From NCBI GenBank assembly GCA_904501935.1, contig CAJGDA010000010.1, positions 1 through 22,109 of the forward strand: 22,109 nt of DNA, written 5' to 3'. Below the pieces are notes generated by a model that searched no databases, had not been told where the DNA came from, and saw only the letters and a program-made list of their open reading frames with translations. A program made the translations under genes and the position numbers. The DNA is from an uncultured Methanobrevibacter sp. (GTDB lineage: Archaea; Methanobacteriota; Methanobacteria; Methanobacteriales; Methanobacteriaceae). Below are positions 6,829 through 14,530 of this stretch, in pieces; position 1 is the stretch's first letter; each line of letters starts with the position of its first letter.

Positions 6829-8196
6829 ATGGAAAAAAATGAAAACGTGGAAATGATAACCGGCGACCCTAAAAAAGCTATAAACAAATTATCACTGCCC
6901 ATTATAGCCAGCATGTTTCTAATATTCATAAACAACATCATCGACAGTATTTGGGTATCAGGACTCGGTGCAGAACCATTAGCCGCATTGGGATACATTA
7001 CACCCTTATTCATGATACTGGTCGGATTCGGAAACGGGCTGGGAGCTGGCGGTAACTCCTTAATATCAAGATATATCGGAGCTGAAGACAAATCTTCAGC
7101 AAACAATGCGGCAATACATAACCTAATCCTAAGCATAATTTTCTCAATTGTCGTTTCAATAATATTTTTGACATTCATGAAGCCCTTGCTTGTGATGATG
7201 GGGGCAAGCAGCGTTCTGGACTATGCAATGGACTATGGATTCATAATATTCATTTGGACATTTGCAATATTGATGCCTCCGATTGTTGGAGGTGCATTCA
7301 GAGCGGAAGGGGACATCAAAAGAGCAACAGTGCCAATAGCTTTGGCCGCCATAATCAACATGATTCTGGATCCTATTTTTATCTACGTATTGAATATGGG
7401 AATAAAAGGAGCGGCATGGGCAACAGCTTTAGGGCCTTTCATAAGCCTCATGCTTATGTTCTACTGGATATTTATCAAAAAGGACACATACCTTTCATAC
7501 AATCGCAAAGATTTCCATAATGACCTTAAAATGTATAAAGACATTTTGGTTGTCGGTATCCCGGCAAGCCTGGAGCAGTTAGTATTATCCGTTTTGACAA
7601 TATTTATAAATTACATGCTTACAATCGTATCCGGACCGGTGGCAGTAGCTGTCTATACCGCAGGCTGGAGAATAATAAATATCGGAATGCTTCCAGCTAT
7701 TGGAGTTGGAACTGCAGCAATATCCGTTGCAGGAGTGGCTTATGGAGCAAAAAAATATGAGAACCTGAGAGTCACAGCGAGATATGCGGTTAAAGTAGCG
7801 TTAATAGCTTCAATAATCGTATGCATACTCTTGAATGTATTCGCAAATCAAATCGTGTTCATATTTTCCTATTCAGAAAACAGCGCACAATTGGCTCCAA
7901 TGATTGCCAGCTTCCTTCAGTTGATGTGCCTATTCATATTGTACGTCCCATTTGGAGCTAGTGCCGGTAACGTTTTCCAGGGCGTCGGTAAAGGAACAAT
8001 ATCATTTATTCTAACTACATTCAGGGAATTCATATTGGTGCTGATATTCGCATACCTCCTGGGATTCACATTCAACATGGGCGAGTTTGGAATATACTGC
8101 GGAATGCTTTTGGGAGGTGGAATCGGCTCCCTCATATGTTATGCATGCATTGAACTGTACATCAATAAACTAATCAGAGGTAGGGATAATGTTTGA
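6829..8196 (+). CDS. MATE family multidrug exporter
   Basis: Membrane antiporter of the MATE family, which expels drugs or metabolites using a Na+ or H+ gradient. From ATG 6829 the protein has 455 residues, the usual length, with about twelve hydrophobic segments in two similar halves: PIIASMFLIFINNIID at the first helix, the GLGAGGNSLISRYIGA region near residue 75, and in the second half GIPASLEQLVLS near 245 and VGTAAISVAGVAYGAK near 300. The frame begins at a TTG (6805), with another ATG at 6811, but both lie inside the operator; AGAGGTA precedes ATG 6829 at good spacing. First gene of a three-gene operon; it overlaps the regulator gene by 8 bases. The substrate cannot be read from the sequence. 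Confidence 0.93.
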   Translation: MEKNENVEMITGDPKKAINKLSLPIIASMFLIFINNIIDSIWVSGLGAEPLAALGYITPLFMILVGFGNGLGAGGNSLISRYIGAEDKSSANNAAIHNLILSIIFSIVVSIIFLTFMKPLLVMMGASSVLDYAMDYGFIIFIWTFAILMPPIVGGAFRAEGDIKRATVPIALAAIINMILDPIFIYVLNMGIKGAAWATALGPFISLMLMFYWIFIKKDTYLSYNRKDFHNDLKMYKDILVVGIPASLEQLVLSVLTIFINYMLTIVSGPVAVAVYTAGWRIINIGMLPAIGVGTAAISVAGVAYGAKKYENLRVTARYAVKVALIASIIVCILLNVFANQIVFIFSYSENSAQLAPMIASFLQLMCLFILYVPFGASAGNVFQGVGKGTISFILTTFREFILVLIFAYLLGFTFNMGEFGIYCGMLLGGGIGSLICYACIELYINKLIRGRDNV

Positions 8197-8602
8197 TGAG
8201 GATGTGCCTACAGTTCCACTTATTTCCATACTTTACAGGGAACATGCAAAATACCTGAACGAGAAAGTCAAAGATGAAAATCTGAGCTTTGGCCTTTACC
8301 CTCTATTAATCAATATATACCACAATGAAGGAATCATTCAAGAACAGCTTGCACAAAATTTTCACTTGAATGAAAGCACAATAACAAGAAACCTAAAGAA
8401 ACTTGAAGGAAAAGGATTTATTGAAAGGATACCATATAAAAGAACAAAGATTATCAAATTGACTGATAAAGGCAAGAAGACTGTATTGAAAGTTATGGAT
8501 TATGACGAAAAGTGGGACGAAAAGATTATTGAAATAATTGGTGAAAAGGATTATAAGAAATTTATAAGCACACTAAAAAAAATTTCAGAGGAATTAATAT
8601 GA
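8189..8602 (+). CDS. MarR family transcriptional regulator
   Basis: A 137-residue winged helix-turn-helix protein of the MarR family, normally a dimeric repressor released by a small ligand. The DNA-binding part is at about 46-92: GIIQEQLAQNF, then the recognition helix NESTITRNLKKLEGKGFIER, and the wing with KIIKLTDKGK. Flanking N- and C-terminal helices form the dimer part. It overlaps the exporter gene by 8 bases and the nitroreductase gene by 4 (ATGA), so all three are translationally coupled. It most likely binds the twin palindrome at 6784-6819 and so controls its own operon. The inducing compound is unknown. Confidence 0.92.
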   Translation: MFDEDVPTVPLISILYREHAKYLNEKVKDENLSFGLYPLLINIYHNEGIIQEQLAQNFHLNESTITRNLKKLEGKGFIERIPYKRTKIIKLTDKGKKTVLKVMDYDEKWDEKIIEIIGEKDYKKFISTLKKISEELI

Positions 8603-9132
8603 ACCAGACAATAAACGACATTAAGACAAGAAGAAGTATACGCAAATTCAAAGACGAACAGATTTCTGATGAAGATTTGAAAACAATTTTAGAGGCAGGA
8701 ACTTATGCTCCAACCGGAAGAGGACTGCAATCTCCAAAAATTGTTGTAATTCAAAACCCGGAAACCATTAAGGAGCTATCTGCATGGAACAGAAGCTTTT
8801 TCCCAGTTCCAGTTCCAGATGACCTTGATCCTTTTTACGGATGCAAAACACTCCTAATCGTTTTGGCGGATAGCGAAATTCCAACATATGTAGAAGACGG
8901 ATGCAGCGTGCTTTCAGTTTTGGTTAATGCAGCTCATGCTGTTGGCGTTGGCTCATGCTGGATTCACAGAGCCCGTGACGAATTTTCATCAGAAAAAGGA
9001 AAAGAGCTTCTAAAAGAATGGGGAATTCCTGAAACCTACGAAGGAATTGGCCATGTTGTTTTAGGCTATCCCGACATGGAAGCACCAGAACCGCTTCCAA
9101 GAAAAGAAGACTATATACACTACGTTGATTAA
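8599..9132 (+). CDS. nitroreductase family flavoprotein
   Basis: FMN-dependent oxidoreductase of the nitroreductase family, 177 residues. The N-terminal RRSIRKF (11-17) supplies FMN phosphate contacts, TYAPTGRGLQSPK (34-46) is the second conserved FMN segment, and GVGSCWIHRA near residue 120 and GIGHVVLGYP near 150 complete the core. Family members reduce nitro-aromatics, quinones or flavins with NAD(P)H. It ends an operon with an exporter and a MarR regulator and shares a 4-base ATGA overlap with the latter. This suggests a combined response to a toxic aromatic or redox-active compound: reduce it and pump it out (inference). Confidence 0.92.
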   Translation: MNQTINDIKTRRSIRKFKDEQISDEDLKTILEAGTYAPTGRGLQSPKIVVIQNPETIKELSAWNRSFFPVPVPDDLDPFYGCKTLLIVLADSEIPTYVEDGCSVLSVLVNAAHAVGVGSCWIHRARDEFSSEKGKELLKEWGIPETYEGIGHVVLGYPDMEAPEPLPRKEDYIHYVD

Positions 9133-9142
9133 TTTTAAAATT

Positions 9143-9189
9143 AAAAAAAGAAAATTAAAGATGAGTTAAATTACTCATCTACATTTTTT
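9143..9189. terminator. bidirectional hairpin terminator between nitroreductase and argS
   Basis: A perfect inverted repeat, AGATGAGT / ACTCATCT with a 6-base AT loop (9159-9180), lies between two convergent genes. It is followed by six T on the plus strand (9184-9189) and by a T-rich tract with seven T on the minus strand (9143-9149). It can therefore end both transcripts. Its right arm overlaps the argS stop codon. Confidence 0.75.
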
Positions 9190-10879
9190 CAGGTGCTGAG
9201 ACACCTAAAATATCTAAAGCATTTTTTATTGTTATTTTAGCCCTATCAACTAAAATAAGTCTAGTGTCTTCAAAATCAGATCCGATAACTTGTTCTGATT
9301 TGTAGAACTTGTTAAATGAACTGGCTAAATCCTGTGAGTATTGGGTAATATTGTGAACCCTTTGTTTGTTAGCACAATCCTCAACAACTTGTGGGAATTT
9401 AGCAATTTGCCTTATTAAATCCTGTTCCGCTTCATCTGGAACCCAATCATCGGAAATTTCTAAAGAGCTAATGTCTTTGCCTGATTTTTTAAGCAATTTG
9501 CATGCTCTTGCATGAGCATATTGAATGGAAGCACAACCTCTCTCAAAGCTTAATGCCTCATCCCATTTAAATGTCAAGTGCTTTTCAGGAGATAGCTTAG
9601 CAATGAAGAACCTGATAGCTCCAACACCAATCTCTTCTGCCATCGGCGCAATTTCATCTTCAGTCAGTTCAGGGTTTCTTGATTTGATTTCATCATGTGC
9701 CCTTGAAACAGCTTCATCAATCAATTCATCAACAGATACGAATTTTCCTCTTCTGGTTGACATTGAACCTTCCGGAAGTGTAATGAATTCATAGAATATT
9801 ACTTCAGGAGCTTTTTGCATAAATATTTCTTCAAAAATAACTTTAATCTGTTTGGCGGCCAATTTATGATCTGAACCTAAAATATCAAGAACAGTATCGC
9901 CTAAAGTAGCCTTATATTTATGATATGCCAAATCACGAGTAGAATAGAGGGATGTTCCATTAGAACGTCTTAAAACAAATTCTTTATCAATGTTAAAATC
10001 TGTCAAATCGATGAATAAAACTTCGTCTTCACGTGTGAATCCTTCCCTTTTAATATAATTTACAAGCTCATCGACATCGCCGTTTCTCACAAACTGACCT
10101 TCCCATACGAAGTCATCATGGGTGATGTTCATTCTTGAAAGGGATTCCTTCATTCCGGAAATACATTTTGAAACAACATCTTCAAAGACCTTGTTCAATT
10201 CTTCATCGGAGCCTTCCTCATATTTTTGAATCAATTCATCAACTTTAGCATTCAATGCTTCGTCCTCTTCAACGGCCTTGTTTGCATCATAATATAGCTT
10301 GCCTATCTTGTGGTCAATCTTGTCGCCTTCATAGTCTTCAATCTTAAGGCCGCATTCAGTGATTCCGCAGACTATAATAGCTATCTGTCTTCCCATATCG
10401 TTAACATAATATTGGGTTATGACATCTCTTCCAGCCAATTTCAAAAGTCTTGCAAGTGAATCTCCGAAAATGGAGTTTCTAATGTGGCCAATGTGCAATG
10501 GTCCATTAGGATTTGCTGAAGTGTGTTCCAAAACGATTTTTTCATCGTATTCTGGAAGCTGACCGTAATTTTCATCTACTTTTTCCAATAGCAATTTAGA
10601 AAACTTTTCATAATCAATGAAGAAATTCACATATGGACCGAAGTTTTGAACTTTTGAAAAAATTTCAGGAACTTCAATCTTTTCAACCAAATCCTTTGCA
10701 ACTTCAGGTGGTGAAGTCTTAAGCTTTTTAGTAAGTGCAAATGCAATTGTACTGGCTAAGTCCCCTAATTCCGGATTAGGTGGAAATTCCAGCTTAAAAT
10801 TCCTGTCAATCTCTTCATCATATTGATCCAATGCCTTATTAATGGCATCTATAGCTTGTTTTTCAATTTCAAAATACAT
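9179..10879 (-). CDS. argS: arginyl-tRNA synthetase
   Basis: Class I synthetase charging tRNA-Arg, 566 residues. Residues 1-90 form the N-terminal domain that reads the tRNA D-loop, HIGH is at 129-132 in NGPLHIGHIRNS, and the KMSKS loop appears as MSTRRGKFV near residue 370, the degenerate form common in ArgRS. The C-terminal helical anticodon-binding domain has the QYAHARACKLL stretch and ends in the short family-type tail ILGVSAPEKM. GGTGAG precedes ATG 10879. It follows the signal peptidase gene by 17 bases and is the last gene of the cbiC-hemL-peptidase-argS group. Confidence 0.97.
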   Translation of the reverse strand: MYFEIEKQAIDAINKALDQYDEEIDRNFKLEFPPNPELGDLASTIAFALTKKLKTSPPEVAKDLVEKIEVPEIFSKVQNFGPYVNFFIDYEKFSKLLLEKVDENYGQLPEYDEKIVLEHTSANPNGPLHIGHIRNSIFGDSLARLLKLAGRDVITQYYVNDMGRQIAIIVCGITECGLKIEDYEGDKIDHKIGKLYYDANKAVEEDEALNAKVDELIQKYEEGSDEELNKVFEDVVSKCISGMKESLSRMNITHDDFVWEGQFVRNGDVDELVNYIKREGFTREDEVLFIDLTDFNIDKEFVLRRSNGTSLYSTRDLAYHKYKATLGDTVLDILGSDHKLAAKQIKVIFEEIFMQKAPEVIFYEFITLPEGSMSTRRGKFVSVDELIDEAVSRAHDEIKSRNPELTEDEIAPMAEEIGVGAIRFFIAKLSPEKHLTFKWDEALSFERGCASIQYAHARACKLLKKSGKDISSLEISDDWVPDEAEQDLIRQIAKFPQVVEDCANKQRVHNITQYSQDLASSFNKFYKSEQVIGSDFEDTRLILVDRAKITIKNALDILGVSAPEKM

Positions 10880-10896
10880 TAACTCACCTTAAATAA

Positions 10897-11319
10897 TCAT
10901 AATCCTCTTAACCAAAGGGAAAGATAACCAATTTTTGGAATAACTACCAAATTATCACCCCATGTCACTACCTTTTCCTTAATTTGACTTGAAGTAACAT
11001 AATACGGGTCGGGAGCATTATTATTGTCCCCTTTAATCTTATACATTGTAGTTCCATTAATATCATCAATGTCAATAATTCTATGGATTACCGGTTGGTC
11101 AAACCATTTTGCATCATAAACGACTACATCACCCACTTGAACATCGTTAGGATCAAACTCATGGATTCCAAGGAAATCTGCCTTTTGAACCATGACAATA
11201 TCGCCCCTGTAGAATGCAGGTTCCATACTTCCTGAAACAACTACATTCAAGTGCTGAGCTGCAATCAATACAATGACTAAAATAACAACATATGATGCAA
11301 CTTCTTTCCAATCTACCAT
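10897..11319 (-). CDS. signal peptidase I, archaeal/ER (Sec11) type
   Basis: Membrane protease removing signal peptides from exported proteins, 140 residues from ATG 11319. One membrane helix (about 8-28) is followed by SGSMEPAF with nucleophile S31, then VIHRI with H79, the histidine that replaces the bacterial catalytic lysine, and KGDNN with D98. A further hydrophobic stretch near the C-terminus may touch the membrane. The frame extends 12 codons into hemL, but GAAGGTAGT lies at correct distance from ATG 11319, four bases after the hemL stop. The adhesin-like protein in this window belongs to the exported class such an enzyme would process. Position between hemL and argS looks like operon convenience rather than shared function. 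Confidence 0.92.
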   Translation of the reverse strand: MVDWKEVASYVVILVIVLIAAQHLNVVVSGSMEPAFYRGDIVMVQKADFLGIHEFDPNDVQVGDVVVYDAKWFDQPVIHRIIDIDDINGTTMYKIKGDNNNAPDPYYVTSSQIKEKVVTWGDNLVVIPKIGYLSLWLRGL

Positions 11320-11323
11320 ATTA

Positions 11324-12598
11324 CTACCTTCTTCTTTTCTTGAATGCCGCTTCAAGACCTAATTCAATAGCGTCAACTGTCTTTTGTATATCTTCCATGC
11401 TGTGGGCATTTGAAATAAAATTACACTCAAATTGGGACGGCGGGATAAATACGCCCTCTTTCAATAAAGTCTTAAAGTATCTTAAGAATTTCTTTTTATC
11501 GGATTCCTGTGCATCAGCATAATTATAGACTGGTGCAGGATTGAAATAAATTTGAAACATTGAAGCCAAACCCACAGGTTGAATGTTATATTCCTCATCC
11601 TCAATTATGGACTTGACGCTGTTTCTTAAGAAATCGCCTTTTCTTGCCAATTCCTTATAGAATGCATCATCCAATTGGGTCAGGGTAGAGATACCCGCCT
11701 GAACTGATATTGGATTTCCTGAAAAGGTACCTGCCTGATAAACCGGACCGTTTGGAGCAATCAATTCCATTATCTCTTTTTTACCGCAGAATGCTCCCAT
11801 CGGAAGTCCTCCACCTACAATCTTACCAAGTGTTGTCAAATCAGGAGTGACTCCATAATATTCCTGAGCTCCACCTTTGGAAGCTCTAAAACCTGTGATG
11901 ACCTCGTCAAAAATTAGAATGATATCGTTTTCTTCAGTTATTTTCCTAATGAATTCCAAAAATCCTGGTTTTGGCTCAATACAACCAACATTACCCATGA
12001 CTACTTCCATGATTATGCAGGCAATGTTTTCTCCTTCCTTTTCAATTAACTCTGTCAATGCTTCTTCATCATTAAATGGAACGGACAAAGTATTTTTTGT
12101 AGTGTCAGCTGGAATACCTGGAGAGTCAGGCAAAGTTGCAGCGCCAGATCCGCCTTTGACCAATACATAATCATGAGCTCCATGATAGGCTCCTTCAAAT
12201 TTAACTATTTTGTCTCTTCCTGTAAAACCTCTTGCAAGTCTGATTGCACTCATTGTCGCTTCGGTTCCACTATTGCAAAACCTTACCATTTCTGCAGATG
12301 GAATCCTTGAAACCACTTCTTTTGCAAGGATTATCTCATTTTCTGTTGGGGCTCCATATGCACTTCCAATAGTTAGCTGATTGGAAACTTCCCTCACAAC
12401 CTTAGGGTCTGCATGACCCAATATCAAAGGACCATAAGCTAAACAATGGTCAATGTAAGTTTTGCCATCCACATCAGTGATTTTAGAACCGCCAGCGCTT
12501 TTAACAAAAAATGGATAAGGCTTGAAAGCACGCACTGGGGAATTAACACCGCCAGGTAAATAATTTTTAGATTCATTGAATAATTCTTCAGAATACAT
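11324..12598 (-). CDS. hemL: glutamate-1-semialdehyde 2,1-aminomutase
   Basis: PLP enzyme that moves the amino group of glutamate-1-semialdehyde to give 5-aminolevulinate, the precursor of all tetrapyrroles (in methanogens: F430, corrinoids, siroheme-type compounds). The 424-residue protein has the family N-terminus LPGGVNSPVRAF at 14-25, the substrate region NSGTEATMSAIRLAR at 109-123, the aspartate D231 of FDEVITGFR, and the Schiff-base lysine K259 in TLGKIVGGGLPMGAF. AGTGTGATAAC precedes the ATG. It follows cbiC by 9 bases, so an early tetrapyrrole step and a late cobalamin step are expressed together. Confidence 0.96.
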   Translation of the reverse strand: MYSEELFNESKNYLPGGVNSPVRAFKPYPFFVKSAGGSKITDVDGKTYIDHCLAYGPLILGHADPKVVREVSNQLTIGSAYGAPTENEIILAKEVVSRIPSAEMVRFCNSGTEATMSAIRLARGFTGRDKIVKFEGAYHGAHDYVLVKGGSGAATLPDSPGIPADTTKNTLSVPFNDEEALTELIEKEGENIACIIMEVVMGNVGCIEPKPGFLEFIRKITEENDIILIFDEVITGFRASKGGAQEYYGVTPDLTTLGKIVGGGLPMGAFCGKKEIMELIAPNGPVYQAGTFSGNPISVQAGISTLTQLDDAFYKELARKGDFLRNSVKSIIEDEEYNIQPVGLASMFQIYFNPAPVYNYADAQESDKKKFLRYFKTLLKEGVFIPPSQFECNFISNAHSMEDIQKTVDAIELGLEAAFKKRRR

Positions 12599-12607
12599 GT
12601 TATCACA

Positions 12608-13237
12608 CTATAAATGTTGGATTAACGAATTAACGCAAGCTACGGCAATTGGTGTTCCGCCTTTTGGACCTTCAACAATAATATTTGGGATATTTGAATT
12701 ATGCAGAGCTTCCTTTGAATCAGCTGCCCCTACAAACCCAACAGGAACGCCGACAATAGCTTTAAGATTCATTTCGCCTTTTTCATATAAATCCATAGCT
12801 TCAAAAACAGCTGTTGGAGCATTACCAGAAACTACAATGCCTTCAAAGTCATTGCTGGCAGCATAGCGCATAGCGGCTGCCGCCCTTGTAATTTGATTTT
12901 CTTTTGCAATCCTTATTACCTCTTCATTTCTGATATAACACTCAACATCCCCCTCATATCTGGTGATACCATATTTAACCATATTAATATCGGTTAAAAT
13001 AGTCTCCTTATTTCTTAGGGATTCCATAGCTACATCCACAAAATCAGGACTGATTTTCACCAATTTTGCATACTCCGGATCTGCTGTTGAGTGAACTATC
13101 CTCTCAACGATGTCTCTTTCAGCAGGATTTAAGTCTTTGACATCATCTCCAATAAGGCCACGGATAATTTCTCTACTTTTGTTTGCAATATCCAAACCTT
13201 GCTTAGTTGATGCACCCATGAACATTTTGTCTGTCAT
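12608..13237 (-). CDS. cbiC: cobalt-precorrin-8 methylmutase (precorrin-8X isomerase)
   Basis: Moves a methyl group from C-11 to C-12 of cobalt-precorrin-8 to form cobyrinate, in the anaerobic corrin pathway. From ATG 13237 it has 209 residues, normal for CbiC. Visible are the N-terminal FMGAST segment, RIVHSTADPEY with the catalytic histidine H49, an AAAAMRYAA segment, GNAPTAV and the C-terminal GPKGGTPIAVA. The frame runs 38 codons further up into the end of the flavoprotein gene, but that part is unlike CbiC. No ribosome binding site precedes 13237; a TATA box about 21-25 bases upstream suggests a leaderless message starting at this codon. First gene of the cbiC-hemL-peptidase-argS group. 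Confidence 0.93.
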   Translation of the reverse strand: MTDKMFMGASTKQGLDIANKSREIIRGLIGDDVKDLNPAERDIVERIVHSTADPEYAKLVKISPDFVDVAMESLRNKETILTDINMVKYGITRYEGDVECYIRNEEVIRIAKENQITRAAAAMRYAASNDFEGIVVSGNAPTAVFEAMDLYEKGEMNLKAIVGVPVGFVGAADSKEALHNSNIPNIIVEGPKGGTPIAVACVNSLIQHL

Positions 13238-13251
13238 ATTATAACTATTGG

Positions 13252-13262
13252 TAAATATATAA
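13252..13262 (-). promoter_or_regulatory. TATA box of cbiC, implying a leaderless transcript
   Basis: The minus strand reads TTATATATTTA. Its centre lies about 20-25 bases before ATG 13237, the normal distance to a transcription start, so transcription should begin at or next to the start codon. The lack of a ribosome binding site agrees. Confidence 0.5.
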
Positions 13263-13285
13263 GTTAAATATTTTGTTATATTTTT

Positions 13286-13293
13286 AAAAAAAA
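13286..13293 (-). terminator. T-tract after the flavoprotein gene
   Basis: Eight T residues on the minus strand start 9 bases after the flavoprotein stop codon and before the cbiC TATA box. No stable hairpin is seen. Confidence 0.4.
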
Positions 13294-13301
13294 TGCAAAA
13301 T

Positions 13302-14504
13302 CTATTTTTCACTGGCGGAAATGCCAGCCAAGTAACCGGTTGAAAATGCAATTTTCAAATTGTATCCGCCGGTAGGTCCATGCAAATCAAGAATTTCACC
13401 TGCAAAATAAAGGTTAGGCGTTAATGTTGACTCCATAGTTTTCGGATTAACGTAATCCAAGTCAACGCCTCCTATGGTAACCTTTGCCAAATCCCTATTG
13501 AAACCGGTGATTTCAAAAGTAAAGCTTTTCAAATTCTCAATCAATCTGTTTTTGCTTTTCTTGTCGATTCTTGACAGTTGGATTTCACCATCAATGCCTA
13601 TTTCATCCAAAAAGAAATCGATGAACCTATTGGTTAAGAATAATTTCAAATAATTTTTAATCATGGTTTTGCCTTTTGACTGAAAATCTATTGTAAACTT
13701 ATTCTGCAAACCTTCACGTGTGAAATCAGGGCAAAGATTAATAGCTATTTCAAAATCGGCACTTGGTTCCTCTTCCAAAAGGCTATAACTTATACTTTCA
13801 GATATGATATTGCTTAGATTAATGATTCCAGGACCGGTTAAGCCAACATGTGAAAACAAAACATTTCCTTTGACTTTTGATTTCTTATAGCTTACAATGA
13901 CATCATATAATGTGATTCCCGCAATGTCTGACAAGTCCTTTTCACTAATCAACGGCACCAACCCATATTTTATATCGGTTAAGGGATGTGAAGTAAGGGA
14001 ATAATTTTTAATGTCACACCCGGTTTGCGGATAAGTCGCACCGCCAGTTGCAACTATAACTTTATCTACCATAATCTCATCATTGATGATGAAATTGTCT
14101 ACAATAGATTTAACTTCAAAGTCATATCTTACATCAACATTTTCCAGATAATCAACAAGAATTTTTAAAACATCACCTGATTTTTCGGTTTGCGGAAAAA
14201 TCCTGTTGTCCTCCTCTTCGATGAAATACAATCCTTTGTTTTCAAAAAATGAAAGCAGCTTTTCATTTGTCAATGTGTAAAAAGAGTGTTTTAAAAAGTT
14301 TTTTTGAGGATAAATATTCAATAGCTTCTTTATCGGTTTTTGGTTGGTGATATTGCATCTTCCACCGCCTGTCATCAGTAGTTTACGTCCCGGGGCGGAA
14401 TTCTTTTCAAGCAATATTACACTTGAGGAATTTTGGCTGGCTGCAATTGCCGCCATGATTCCTGCAGGCCCCGCTCCAATAACAGCTATTTCATATTTTT
14501 CCAT
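13302..14504 (-). CDS. HI0933/BaiN-type flavoprotein
   Basis: FAD/NAD(P)-dependent oxidoreductase of the HI0933 family (also annotated as aminoacetone oxidase family or BaiN), 400 residues. It has the dinucleotide motif GAGPAG at 10-15, the family signature GRKLLMTGGGRCNIT at 39-53, VIVATGGATYPQTG near 170, and the C-terminal FAGEILDLHGPTGGYNL with the second FAD contact. Length is typical. The physiological substrate of archaeal members is unknown; names derived from bile-acid or aminoacetone activity should not be carried over. It stands between two T-tracts (14513-14524 before, 13286-13293 after), so it may be a unit of its own. Confidence 0.9.
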   Translation of the reverse strand: MEKYEIAVIGAGPAGIMAAIAASQNSSSVILLEKNSAPGRKLLMTGGGRCNITNQKPIKKLLNIYPQKNFLKHSFYTLTNEKLLSFFENKGLYFIEEEDNRIFPQTEKSGDVLKILVDYLENVDVRYDFEVKSIVDNFIINDEIMVDKVIVATGGATYPQTGCDIKNYSLTSHPLTDIKYGLVPLISEKDLSDIAGITLYDVIVSYKKSKVKGNVLFSHVGLTGPGIINLSNIISESISYSLLEEEPSADFEIAINLCPDFTREGLQNKFTIDFQSKGKTMIKNYLKLFLTNRFIDFFLDEIGIDGEIQLSRIDKKSKNRLIENLKSFTFEITGFNRDLAKVTIGGVDLDYVNPKTMESTLTPNLYFAGEILDLHGPTGGYNLKIAFSTGYLAGISASEK

Positions 14505-14512
14505 ATTATCTT

Positions 14513-14524
14513 AAAAAAAAAAAA
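14513..14524 (-). terminator. 12-base T-tract after aspS
   Basis: Twelve consecutive T on the minus strand start 6 bases after the aspS stop and end 8 bases before the flavoprotein start. Archaeal intrinsic termination depends mainly on such tracts; no hairpin is obvious. Confidence 0.55.
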
Positions 14525-14530
14525 GAAAAT

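Noticed and set aside
6771..7178. 135-codon minus-strand ORF opposite the MATE gene
   Set aside because: It is antisense to a clear MATE gene, has no recognisable domain and covers the twin operator; a shadow of the real coding frame.
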